Shown piece by piece: positions 1 through 13,000 of a DNA stretch of 64,000 bases. Source of the DNA: Symbiodinium natans (lineage: Eukaryota > Sar > Dinophyceae > Suessiales > Symbiodiniaceae); the NCBI GenBank assembly GCA_905221605.1, contig CAJNDS010002601.1, positions 694,044 to 758,043 on the forward strand, written 5' to 3'. Positions within the stretch are counted from its first letter, which is position 1. Each line of letters opens with the position of its first letter. Below the pieces are notes generated by a model. The model saw only the letters and a program-made list of their open reading frames with translations. It had not been told where the DNA came from and made no database searches. Both the position numbers and the translations under genes were made by a program.

Positions 1-923
1 AAGGCCCCTTCCTGCTTCTCTGCACCACTGCCGGGGTTCAGGGGTTTAGGGGTTAGGGTTTAGGGTTTAGGGTTTAGGGTTTAGGGTTTAGGATTTAGGG
101 TTCTTAAAATGATCATTTTTGTCTGTTACTTATTGGGTTTAAGTATTCAAAAAACTGTGAAGTGATGCTCAACAATGACCCAGTTCTTCCTTTTTGAGGT
201 CCGGCATCATGATCGCTCAGGTAGCTCCGTGTAGTCCCATTGATTTGTAATGAGGTATCTGAGGAAACCGCGTTGTCATGATGCTACGTATGCGGTTGAA
301 AACACCTGGAGCCTAAAAACCCCGAAACCCGGACGGACCCCAATCCCAAAACCCAAAACCCTAAACCCTAAGCCCTGAACCCTGAACCCTAAACCCTAAA
401 CCCCAAACCCCAAACCCCAAACCCCAAACCCTAAACCCTAAACCCTAACCCTAAACCCTAAACCCCGGACCAAGAGCGGGACTTCCACGACCTCGGGCGC
501 CTTTTGGAATTTCGGCGAGGGGGGGGAGCAGTATTCAGGGTTGAGACCCTAAAGGGTTTAAGGTTTAGGGTTTAGGGTTTAGGGTTTAGGGTTTAGGGTT
601 TAGGGTTTAGGGCCAGTTGAGACCCTAAACCCTAAACCCCGGAACCACTACACCCTAAACCGCTTTGGGGCTGCAGTTTGCAGGGTCTTTGCAAGGGACT
701 GACACTGTGAGCCCGGAGTGAGACTCAACTCCTGACCTGAACCCTAAAGCCGATAAACCCTCGCAACCTAAACCAAATACCTAAACCCTAAACCCTGAAC
801 CCTAAACCCTACACCCTAAACCCTGAACCCTAAACCCTGGACCCTAAACCCTAAATCGTAATCAACCCTAAGTCATAAACCCCTGAGGCCCTAAACCCTA
901 GCCCTAAATCCTAATACCCTTAC

Positions 924-1008
924 CCACGTATCGAACGGGAGGCCTCGATCGTGTGGGTGGCCAAAACCTCAAAGGGTGGAGCCTCGAGCATGCGCGAATG
1001 CGCCAGGG
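924..1008 (-). CDS. Possible phosphatase exon 17 (LAHSRMLEAPPFEVLATHTI…)
   Basis: Twenty-seven codons open in phase with exon 16, ending at a good donor (GG|GTAAGG). Function of this C-terminal tail is unknown; more exons may lie below 924. Confidence 0.55.
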
Positions 1009-4000
1009 CTCCAGGGTTTAGGGTTTAGGGTTTAGGGTTTAGGGTTTAGGGTTTAGGTTTCAGGGATTAACTAGGGTTTGGGGTTTCGGGTGTAGGGTTC
1101 AGGGTTTAGGTTTAGGGTTTCAGGTTTAGGGTTGGGGATTATGGCTTGGGGTTTAGGGTTTAGGGTGTTCGGGTTTGGTTTTATGGCTTGAGGAGGGGGT
1201 TTCATGCTGACGGGACCACTAACTAGTTTCTGTCCCGAACCCTAAACACTAGACAAACCCTAAACGCCAAACCAAACCGCAAGTCTAGAAGTTTTAAGTA
1301 CGGGCCCTTAACTTGGTCCCCTGTTATAAAACGATGATACCATTACATGTGCATCCTAAACCCTAAACCCTAAACCCTAAACCCTAAACCCTAAACCTTT
1401 TTTTAAACCCATACTTCGGATCCCTCTGTGCAAAGGCAAGGGGCCATACAAAGGGTCCATCGTTCCAACCTTAGATTCAACACTGAGAGGAGCCCGAAAC
1501 CCCTAAACCCTAAACCGCCCTAAACCCTAAACCCTAAACCCGAAACCCCAGGCCCTAAGCTCGCGGCCATGTGCCTCACGACTTCCATGTTGCCTTGCGA
1601 GACATCCACTTATTGGCTAAACCCTAAACCTTAAACCCCGACAGGCTAGGGTTTAAGCTGGAAGGTGTGTCTGGTGTTCCCCCTTACATTAACACTCCTT
1701 AACAGGGATGATTATCAGGCGTGGCATAAACCCGTTTAAGGACTGCTAGTATAGAGGGGGAACATCCCCAATCATTCCCAATCTATACATACCTAATTTA
1801 ATTATTCTAAAGGCTACAGAAGTTGCTTGGACCCCGTCCCAAAACCTACAACCGAGCGCCTAAAAACCTAAACCTGCGACCCGAAGTGTGACAACCCTAA
1901 ACCCTAAACCCTAAACCCTAAACCCTAAACCCTAAACCCTAAACCCTAAACCCTAAACCCTAAACCCTAAACCCGAAACCCGACTTAGACCCTAAACCCG
2001 ACTTAAACCCTAAACCCTACAACCCTATTCCTCCCACCCTCAATACAAACAAACAAGCTCAGCTTCGTGCCTTCCTGCTTGATGATCAGCACCGCGCCCT
2101 GGTTGCCTCAGAAGTCATGGCTGAGTTTTTGTGTGCTTGTTCTTTGGGTTTAATTTAGGGTTTAGGGTTTAGTGTTCATGGCTGAGTTTTTGTGTGTTTG
2201 TTTTTGGGTTTTAAGCTTTGGGGTTGAAGTACATCTTCCTCTTATATGGGTCTGAGGCTTCCTCGAGGACCTGTGGGACTCTAGGTATGGGGCTCAGGGT
2301 TTAGGGTTTAGGGTTTAGGGTGTTTCAGCCATTGAGGTTTGAGGGTTTAGGGTGTTAGGGCTCACGGGCTTAGGGTTCAAGCTACTGCAAGAACTACACT
2401 CGAAACCCTATACGGCCTGCATGCTACATGCTGAGCCTACATACCCTATGCACCCGAAATACTCAACTTCGAAACCTTATAGAATCTCACCCCAAGGTTC
2501 GCAGACCCTGCGCCGCAAGTCCTGTAGTAGAAAGCCAGGAAACCCCAAAGCTTAAACGCTAAAGCCCTACACCCAAAAACCCTAAAGAAACTTGACAAAC
2601 CCGAAAACACCCGAAGACGCTAAAACCGTAAAGCCCTTAAACCCTAACCCTGAACCCTAAAACTTGGGATGTTCCCCCTCATACTAACAGTCCTGCATAG
2701 GAATTCTAGTACCCCCTATTATAATCCCCATGAGGGACTCTTAGGACAAGGGGGAACATCCCAACCCTAAACCCTGAACCCCCACACCCCAAACCCTAAA
2801 CCCCAAACCCTAAACCCTAAACCCTCAACCCTAAACCCTAAACACCAAACCACGACAAGCCCCAAGAAGCCCTAGAAGCCCTAAGACCCGGAAAGCTTTC
2901 GCTCTGGGCCCGAAACCCTAGGCCTATGAAACCCTGCCGGGAACCCTATAAATGGGGTTTAGGGTTTAGGGTTTAGGGTAATAAACCCACGAACCCCATA
3001 ACTCCCATAACCCCATAAACCCCCCCCAAATAACCCGTTAAACCCTATAAATACTGCAGACCCTGAGCCGCTCCTGCATAAAAAAAAGTTCTTGGATGCC
3101 GCGCCTGTGAGCCCGCAGTAGTTCGACGCGCTGAAAACGGTGTAGAGCTTTCCTGCGGTTGAGCTGTGTGGGCTAGGGGGTATAGGGTTTAGGGTTTAGG
3201 ATTTTGGGTTTAGGCTTTAAGGCTCAGAGGGCTTTTGGAGTTTTGCGGGGGTTTTGGGGTTTTAGGAGCAGAGGGCACAGGGTAACTAGTGTTCAGGGGT
3301 TTGAGGGCCTTCGGTGGTCAAGGGCGCGGACGGGGTTCTAAGCGGGTCTGGGCGTGAACACTCAAGGTCTTTGGGTTCGCATATGGGGGTTTCCGAAAAT
3401 GGGGGGGGGGGGTACCTTTTTGGGGGTTACGGGGGATTCTATTCGATTTGGAGTATAAAAGGAGTACCCCCTATTTTGGGAAACATCCACATGGGTACAT
3501 AAGTCAATGCCAAGCCAGTGCTCGGTGCCATGGACACAAGTTGCCGGCTACTCGAAGCCAGCAGCTCTGCTTGCTCAAGGCAGGGTCTACCGTCTAAGTT
3601 TTTCATATCCCACACCCTAAACCCGACACCCCAAGCCCTAAAGACACCGTTAATTGCAAACCCTCTAGGTTGCCCAGTAACCTGGAATTAAAGAGGGCGC
3701 CCTTCTTTGCCTAAAGGTGTTTATACAGGGACCTAGCCCCCGGTAACCCTAAACCCTATAAACCCTAAACTCCCTAAACTCCCTATACCCTAAACCCTAA
3801 ACCCTAAACCCTAAACCCTCAAAAAGGGAAATAAGGGTACTACTGGGCATCCTAGCCCTTGCTTGCGGCGCCTCCATGGTGAGAGTAGAAGCCATCGTTG
3901 TTCGGAGGCACCTCCCAGGGTTGTCAGAAGCTTTTGTCTCGGCTTTTGCTGCCAAGGCTTGTTTTTTGTTTTCTGTTTGTTGTTGTTGTTTTTTTTTTTT

Positions 4001-7000
4001 TTTTTTTTTTTGGGGGGGGGGGGGGTTGGGGTTTGGGGCTTAGGGATTAGGGTTAAGGGTCTAGGGTCCAGGGTTTAGAGGTTTAGGGTTTTGTTCACAC
4101 GCTGGCTGTGGCAACCAACGCCGCCTGATGCGACCTCACGACGACGTGGTAGCCGGTCTCTTGTAAGAAGCGCTCGGTCACGTCAGGGCCAAACCTTCCG
4201 GCGTTTAGGGTTTAGGGTTTAGGGTTTAGGGTTTAGGGTTTAGGGTTTAGGGTTTAGGGTGGCTTTTAGGGCTTAGGGTCACTTGGGGTTGGGGAGATTT
4301 GGCATAGGCCATGCCCGTTTTGGGCACATGGCACCACCGGCACCGAAAGAAAAAATAGATTCTTAGGAAAGAACCTTGTTCCCTATACCCGTATCAACCT
4401 AGGTGCCATAGCCTAAACAAGGCACGCGGGGTCTGGTAGCATTTGGTTCAAGGTTTGGGATTCAGGGTAAAACATTCGATGTATCTTGGCTGTGTCTTCT
4501 TGCATGCTCTGTCCATGTTCTTACTATATTGTACATCGAATATATAACTGCTTATGAGTGATATTGTTAAAGGACACCCCCTCCCCTTTTCCATCTTTCT
4601 ACCCCAAGGGTGAATCTTTGATACGGATGCTTGTTCGGGCTCAGGGGTGGCTACGGGAAAGAAGGCCCCTTGGGACGAACATTCAAACATGCAGACATGT
4701 ACAGCATAATGCAAGTAGAAGCTTCGCATTCATGAGCACTGCTTTCTCTCTCAGCTTGTTGTTGCGACATTGAGAAAAGTCCGATTCGTTCTTGCATGGC
4801 TGGGAGTTGCCCTCGCTGGTCTGGTATTGGGAACGATACTGGAGAAGATTAGCAGGCCCATCTGTGCATTGGACTGACACGCACAACTCAAGAAGTGCAC
4901 CAACATCCTTTTCTTTGGCTGAGATATCTGCTGAAGATCTACGGGTTATGAGCGCCCAATCCGTTACCGGCGCAGGAAGCAGGCCGCTGCTGAATGGAAA
5001 TGGCCATCAGCCTCGGAGCACTGAAGGCTATGGAGCTACAATGGCTGGTCAGGCTACAGAAAGCTCCATGGTTTCAGGACGTGGTTTGGATGGTCAGGTT
5101 TGGCAGACGGCAGGGCATGGAGGATCCTACACACCGGACTCGGCGCGACGTGGTTTGGGTAGTCAGGATCGACCCACAGCGGAGCTTGGCGGCTCCGACT
5201 CACCGGACTCGGCGCAACGTGGTGCAACTGGAATGGGGCTGTCGACGAGCCGCTCGTCTTCGACAGCTGCGTTGGGTCATGGTGCTCAGGTGGCGACGGA
5301 TTCCGATGAGTCTGAGCAGGCCACACCGAACTTTGGTGCTGAAGTTGGCGCCCTAGATGGCACGCCAGCTGCAGATGATAGGGCCACTCAGGATGTGGTG
5401 GCCGAGCTTTGGACCACCATTCAGGCCATGCGCCAGCAGCTGGCTGGTGGAACTGAACCGTCGACTGGGTCAGCCGCAGGAAGCGCCTTTCTGACAGCGG
5501 GCTCGAGACCTCCGTCGCCGACCGACGGAAATGCGGGCGTCGCCAGTGGGGACTCTTTGCTTGATCCAGTCGTGGCGAACCGACTTCTTCAGATGCCGCA
5601 GGAGGCTCCGCTGCTGTATGGGGCTATGTCTGAAGGGGCGCACCTGTCCCACTCTGCCAGCAGTGACTCCACGACAGAGGTCATCCAGGCTGAGGTGAGG
5701 AGGCAGATGCAGCTTCTGCAGCATGAACACAATGCCCAGCTGAATGCCTTGGCCGAGGAAAACCTGGCCCTTCGTAGGGAACTGATGGGCCAAAGGGCTC
5801 AGAACCAGGACACCGGTCCTGGGCAAGGTTGGGGTTGGGTTAAGGGTGTGTTAGGGTTAGGGAGCCAGGCCTCGTCGTCGTCGTTCGTGCCAACGATGCC
5901 TCGTCCAAGACCGTCCATTCCCATCCCTAATCCTCAGAACCTTATATCCTACTTTAAGGCCCCTTCTAAGCCCGTGAGCCCACAGGTTCCAGGCGCCGGA
6001 GCACAGGTTCCAGGTGCCGAAGCACAGGTTCAAGGTGTTTCAGGACAGGTCACGCAGCGAGCCGCAGCACAGGTCACAGGACAGGCCACAGGTGCAGCAG
6101 CACAGGTCACAGGTGCCTTTCCACAGGTTCCAGGTGCAGCAGCACAGGTCACAGGACAGGTCACAGGTGCAGCAGCACAGGTCACAGGTGCCTTTCCACA
6201 GGTTCCAGGTGCAGCAGCACAGGTCACCGGACAGGTCACAGGTGCCTCAGCACAGGTCACAGGACAGGTCACAGGTGCCTCAGCACAGGTCACAGGTGCC
6301 TCAGCACAGGTCACAGGTGCAGCAGCACAGGTCACAGGAGCCCTCACAGGTGCCCTTTCACCAGGTGTCGCAGCACAGGTCGCAGGTGCCTTGCCACAGG
6401 TTCCAGGTGCAGCAGCACAGGTCACAGGTGTCGCAGCACAGGTCACAGGTGCCTTGCCACAGGTTCCAGGTGCAGCAGCAGTCGCAGCACAGGTCACAGG
6501 TGCCTTGCCACAGGTTCCAGGTGCAGCAGCACAGGTCACAGGTGCCTTTCCACAGGTTGCAGGCGCAGCAGCACAGGTTCCTGGTGCACACCAGGCGTCC
6601 GCTCCATCGCATATCCCTCCTACACAGTGCTCTCTGGGTCCCTCGTCGGGGCATCAGGGGTGCAATTGGCATCAACCTCCGACGCAGCAGTCTCCAGCGA
6701 ACACGACACCGGCAAATTCCTCCGGGACCCCTTTGCCGACAGGTGCCGACGGGTTGAGTCTGGATGTGCTGCAACAGTTGGTTGCTGCCCTGACCTCTCA
6801 AGGAAGGACTGCCAGTGGTCCGGAGACTGTGAAGCCTGGTATATCAGCCCTTCCAAAGATGCCAACGCCCTCCGGAACCTCGGCTTTGACATTTGCGGAC
6901 TGGTTACACGCCATAGGGCCAGCAATGGCTGACCTGTCAGACTCTAGTGAAGAGTTGTGGTCGTGCCTGAAGCAGGAGACAGAGGCGTGGTATGCCCTTT

Positions 7001-10000
7001 ACTTGGCAACGGATCCCCTCAGCAGGCTCTCCCTTCGCACCGATCCCTCACCTGCCTTGATGTCTTCCAAATGGAACAGGACTCGCACTCGAATGGAGTC
7101 CATGATCCTCGAGGCCTCGCCCAGCGAGGTGAAGGAAGAAATATCCGCAGCCCGCATCGCTGGCATTTTCCCTGTCATGTGTCGGCTGTACGTTATCTTC
7201 GGCCCCGGTTCCTTGCAGGAGCGAGAAGAAGGCCTTCGTCGTTTGACAAACCCTCAAGCTGCCAAAAGTCCCAAAGAAGCGGTCGCTGAGCTTCGGTCTT
7301 GGCGTCGGTGGTGCAGCAGATTCGTGTCGCTGGGTGGAACGCTACCAGACCCCAGCATCCTCCTCAAGGCCTTGAACACCATCACCGCCAAGCCCCTGCA
7401 AGATTTCCCGGAGATCCAGTTCCGAATTTCTCTCACGAGGGCGAGCCTTCAGGTTGATGTGCTGCCTACGTCAGCCAAGGTGGACCAGCTGCATCAGCAT
7501 CTGTTGAGTGAGCTTGAGGTGGTGAGCCGCCTGAAGTCCGGGGATGCGTGCAAAGCTCAGGCTATAGACACCCCTGGCACCTCAGCGCCCCAGAAGCCCC
7601 CGAAGCTTGATCCCTCCAAAGACAAACCCAAACCGGAGCCAAAGGCGGTTGCCGTACCTAAAGGTGGGGCCGGTGACGAGGTCCCGGCGTCTTCGGAGGA
7701 TTGCCGTGCCTTTCTTCGCGGTGGTCAAGGTTGCAGATATGGGGGCAAGTGCCGTCGCCCGCACAATTGGGCCAGCATCCCTAAGGATCGGCGGGCAAAC
7801 CTCTGCATCAACTGTGGCGGAGAAGGCCACAGGGCGGATGGCTGCGCCAGGCCTAAGAGGGATAAGCCAGGTGATAGTTCCTCAGCCCCGTCACCCGCTA
7901 AGAAGCCTCCCAACCCACCTAAGCCAAAAGGTAACCTTCCGGATGCCCAGCAGGTGCAAGGCCTTGTGACAGGAGCTGCAAAGTTGCTAGAAGCTCTTGG
8001 AAGCACTCCGAAGGCTCCACCTCCCGCCAGGGACACTACTCTTCCCACGCAGGCGGGGGCTGCGCAAGCACAGGCGGTGCCCATCGCCGGGACTCCTGTC
8101 CTTTCGTTGGATGCCCTGCAGGAACAGCTGGCATCTTTGCAGAATCAGCTTGCGCAGGGCTCGCAAGCCCAGGCAAAGGTTGTCGCCGAGGTTGCATCGT
8201 TGGACCATCAGACGGCCGAGGTGTCAGATAGAGCTCTCCTGGATAGTGGGGCGACCCATGCTGTGTCGGCCACATGCAATGGCCCTACCTTTCCTTGTGA
8301 AGTTGCTCTCGCGGGCGATCAGGTCCAGGTATGGCGAAAGAATGCCTGCGGTACCCTCAATCCTCCTTCAACCGAGGGCTCACGACCACAAACGCTGCTA
8401 CCGCTCGGTCAACTTGTGGGACGGTTGGGTTGTAAGGTGAGTTGGTGTAGGCGTAAGGGCTTACGGTTGAACCACCCCAAGCGGGGGCCACTACAAACTT
8501 TCCTTTCGGCCAAAGGATGCCCCGAGCTTCCTGAAACTATGGCCCAGGAGCTCATCCGTGAGCTGGAGGATCAACAAACCTCGGAGTTTCAGAGCACAGT
8601 GGCCCGAACGATAGGGGCAATCCAGGCCAATGCAGGTGGGTCCTCTTCCCAAGCTCTCGTGGAGTATGTTCGGGAGGGTTCAATCTCCAGAGCAACCGCG
8701 GCGCTCCTCGTCTGCCCAGCTCTCCGAGGCTTCGAGCAAGCACAGGTGTTGGAACTTGCCCAGGCTGTGAGCTCAGGGGACGCCGATGGATGGCGACTGC
8801 TAAAGGACCTTCCATACACCCGCCGTCTTCGCAAGCGTCTGTTCAAGAACCAGTGGTGGGTGAACTTCGGCCCCAAGGTCAGTCGCTCCTTGTCCGATGC
8901 CATTGCACACCGGGGTTACTGTGTCCTGGAGGCTTCCGAGCTTGTTGGCAAAGCTGAGCTGATTCCGGTGCTGCTTTGGGCGTGTGCTACCGGTCGTTTC
9001 GCAGGCTCCATGTGCTGGGGGGGTGCATCACCAGTCCCTCTATCTGAGTCACAGGAGCTGTGGTCAAGGTGGTTCTGGGCTGTAGCTTCGGTTTTTCAAG
9101 GGGTTTGTCTTCCCTTTCTGGTTGAGGGTGTTGCCCACCAGGATCAGCGGACCCGTGAGTTCGCCCGTTGGGGACAAGCTTGGACTGTTCAGTTCTCTGA
9201 GACCCGTGTTGCCGCCACTAACCTTGACCTTCGGCATGTGGACTCTCGAGTGCTGCATGATCTGCAAGGCACGGCCTGCCTAGAAACCGAAATTCAGCGA
9301 GCCTTATGCGGCGAGGGGCCCAGCCTTCCGTACCTTGCAGCGGCCTCTGCGCTACCTGATGCTTCCACTCCAGGCCCTGTGCCTGACGTCGAAGCAATCG
9401 GGATCGAGGAAGCTGGCTCTGGTGCTCAGCCAGGCGATCTTGACTCTTTTGGGGAAGAGTTCCTGAGGGATCTAGAGGCGTTGATCGACAAGGATGTTGG
9501 TCAGGATGTTCCAGGGGAGCCTCCAGAAGACCCAAAAAACCTTTCACTTCCGATGTCAATGCAAGATCTCAGAGCTGCCGAGCCGGATCCCAATGACCTT
9601 TCCGAAAAAGACAAGAGCAAGGTCGCAATGTCGCCGAAAGAAAGGGCCTCATGGCGACGCCATATCACCGCTGGCCATCTCCCCTACAGACGAGATTGCC
9701 TCGCCTGCACCATGGGCGCAGGTCTAGGAATTCAACATCGTCGCGTTCGCTTCAAGGATAGCTTCTCAATGTCTTGGGACATCAGCGGGCCGTTTCGTGA
9801 AGTTGGCAAGACTGGCAAACACTCAGGTTTCCGGTACCTGTTCGTAGCAGGGGTTCGTGTGCCAACCTGCCTGTTCCGAGATGCAGCCACCTCAGCGCCC
9901 GGTCCTTCTGCTAACAAACCTGATCCGGGGTCTCCGACCTTGCAGTCATCAACCCCAGGACAAGTAGCTGCACCCGCGCAGTCGCCCCAGCAAGGTGAGC

Positions 10001-13000
10001 TTGACTGGAACTCCGATTACTCCCCTACTGAAGGAGGGGAAATCGATCCAGACATCCTGTTCTCCGAGCTTGAGCCACCAGCTGTTGAGGAGGAGGAGAG
10101 CCTGCCAGAGCATCTCCCGCCTATTGAAGCACCTGCGCCTAAGGTTGAGTCCGTGCTGGATGAAGGGCCTTCCATGTCAGATGATGAAATCGATAAAATG
10201 GTCGCTTCCCTCCGGCATCCTGTTGACCAAGTGCTCCTCAGGTTTGCGGTTCCTCTGCGCAACAGGCAATCCAAGTCTCTTCTGTCGGCAATACAGTATG
10301 TGGTGACTGAGACCAACAGGTTGGGAATACCGATCAAAATCTGTCACAGCGACAAAGAAGGACAGTCAGAGGAGATCCAAAGCTGGTTGCGACAAAATTG
10401 CATAGTTCCCAGCAACACCCAGGGGGCTGACGCCAAATCGAATGGCTTGGCTGAACGGCTAGTGTCATGGTTCAAAGCTCGAATGAGACTCCATCTCACG
10501 GCCGGGAAGGTCCCTGTGCAATTCTGGCCTTACGCCGCCCAGTTCGCCTCACAAGATCACCTTGATGGTCTGTTGGACCGCCGGCCACCTCAGCTCACCT
10601 TCGGAAGGCAAGTGCTGTTCAGGGCGAAGGCTATGACTAATGAAGCAAAGAAGGTGTTTTCCACCTGGGAGTGGGGCCGCTACTTGGGTCGTTCAATGAT
10701 CTCGGCAGAGGGGCATCACATCCTTAAGGATTCCACCGGGGCCGTCATTACCAGCAGATCCGTACGAGCAGGTTTGGTTGACGTTGACGATGAGCTCCTT
10801 GAACCCCTTGTGGCTGAGGACCCAAAGCCAGTTGTCATGCCTGTTCCCCCACATCGTCTCCGGGAAAAAACGTATGTGGCCAAGGTGGCTGAGCAGGAGT
10901 TGATGGCTGAAGAGCAAGCTTCAAAGCTACTGCGCTCTGGAAACATCACTCCTCAAGCAGTATCTCGGATGCTGCAGCACTTGGTCCAGGAACCAGCTGC
11001 AGACATGAAGCGACGCGGACACTCCAGCGGCCATTGGTACCTGGGCGGGTTTCGTCGAGGGCCCTTCTCGGGCATTACCAAGGCCACCAATGGGTTGCCT
11101 CAAGTGCTTCAGGTGCTCAACCAATTCCTGCTTGGAAAAGCGCGGGCCAAAGGCGTACCAGATTTCCGTTGGGTTTCTGTGGGTCTTTTCGCCAACCCTG
11201 AGGTGCCTGTGCATAGGGACTTTCACAATGAAGGCTCAAACTTTGGGCTTGTGATACCGGGTATTACCAACCTATGGACAGAAGAGGCATTGAACTCCTC
11301 TTCAGTTCCCGCCGGTCAGTTGGCTCCTCGCCAAGCAACCGCGCCAGGATACCTAACGCCCCTAAAGCCAGGACTCCAGTTTAACCCCAAGACACCCCAT
11401 GCTGTGGTTCGTACCCCGGAGTGGGTTGTAGTCGGTTACACCCCTAATGGCTTCTCGGTCGACGTCGAACGAGACCGACTGCAAGCCCTAGGTTTTCGGG
11501 TGCCAGATGCCACCAGGGGCAGGATACCACAAGCCGCTGTGGTGTCTCCTCCGCTTGTGCCAGGTCCAAAGGTTCAAGACGATCAGGTGCCAGCTAGTGG
11601 CGTGCCAACCGCATTCCCCTCAGTCGCAGCTCAGGGCATCAGACCCTTGGAGCCTGTCCCAGGCGTGCTAGGTGAAGCAGGTGCATCTCCCTCGGTCGCA
11701 GCTCGGGGCGTCGGACCCTTGGAGCATGTCCCAGGCGTGCCAGGTGAAGCAGGTGCATCTCCCTCGGTCGCAGCTCAGGGCATCAGACCCTTGGAGCATG
11801 TCCCAGGCGTGCCAGGTGCTCTAGGTCTACCAACAGGTGCATTCCCCCCTGTCGCAGCTCAGGGCATCAGACCCTTGGAGCATGTCCCAGGCGTGCCAGG
11901 TGAAATAGGTGCATCTCCCTCGGTCGCAGCTCAGGGCATCAGACCCTTGGAGCCTGTCCCAGGCGTGCTAGGTGAAACGGGTGCATCTCCCTCGGTCGCA
12001 GCTCGGGGCGTTCCCTTGGAGCATGTCCCAGGCGTGCCAGGTGAAGCAGGTGCATCTCCCTCGGTCGCAGCTCAGAGCATTAGACCCTTGGAGCATGTCC
12101 CAGGCGTGCCAGGTGCTCTAGGTCTACCAACAGGTGCATTCTCCCCGGTCGCAGCTCAGGGCGTCGGACCCTTGGAGCATGTCCTAGGCGTGCCAGGTGA
12201 AATAGGTGCATCTCCCTCGGTCGCAGCTCAGGGCATCAGACCCTTGGAGCCTGTCCCAGGCGTGCTAGGTGAAGCAGGTGCATCTCCCTCGGTCGCAGCT
12301 CGGGGCGTCGGACCCTTGGAGCATGTCCCAGGCGTGCCAGGTGAAGCAGGTGCATCTCTCTCGGTCGCAGCTCAGGGCATCAGACCCTTGGAGCATGTCC
12401 CAGGCGTGCCAGGTGCTCTAGGTCTACCAACAGGTGCGTTCCCCCCGGTCGCAGCTCAGGGCGTCGGACCCTTGGAGCATGTCCCAGGCGTGCCAGGTGA
12501 AGCAGGTCTGCCTGCAGCTGTCACTCCTGCCATATCCACGTCCTTGAGAAGCCCGGCTGAAGGCCCTCCGGCCTCCAACACGACTACCATCTCTGAACCT
12601 TCCACGGGCTCAAATGCCAGTCTCCCAAACCTCCAGGCGATTTCTGAGAAGAAGGGTGAGGTAATCCCAGCTGCCCAGGCTTGTCCTGCTTGGCTTCCAC
12701 GCCTTTCAGCCACTCGAGCTGATCCAAGTCCTAGGATCACTTCCGGACCTTCCCAGCTTAAGTCAGTTGAGCCCGCGGTCATCGAAAACATAGAAGCTCA
12801 TCTGGCGGACCTCGACGCCAATGGGCGCAAGTTGGAGATCACTCACACAGCTTCTCCAAAGGAGGCCAGGCAGCACTTGGAAAAATGGAAGGAATCGATG
12901 GAGGAAGAACTGAATGGTCAGTTGGCTTCAGGTTGTTTGACTCGCCGAGACGGAGAGGAAGCACGACAGCTTTTGAAGCGTCCGGATGCTGAAGTCTTGA

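Noticed and set aside
1-600. True chromosome-end telomere at the window start
   Set aside because: TTTAGGG and CCCTAAA alternate, arrays are short and imperfect, and coding islands continue through them, so these are interstitial.
1561-1608. Ankyrin-repeat fragment (GNMEVVRHM)
   Set aside because: Resemblance covers about eight residues only. It is kept as a possible phosphatase tail exon without domain call.
4792-4947. Polyprotein start at the ATG inside the 5' LTR
   Set aside because: The frame is open, but this ATG lies within the repeated LTR and is also present in the 3' LTR. The first internal-region ATG at 4948 is more likely.
5994-6801. Overlapping ORFs of 70-250 codons on both strands in the copia Gag
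   Set aside because: They are frame shadows of the QV-T/P-GA tandem repeat.
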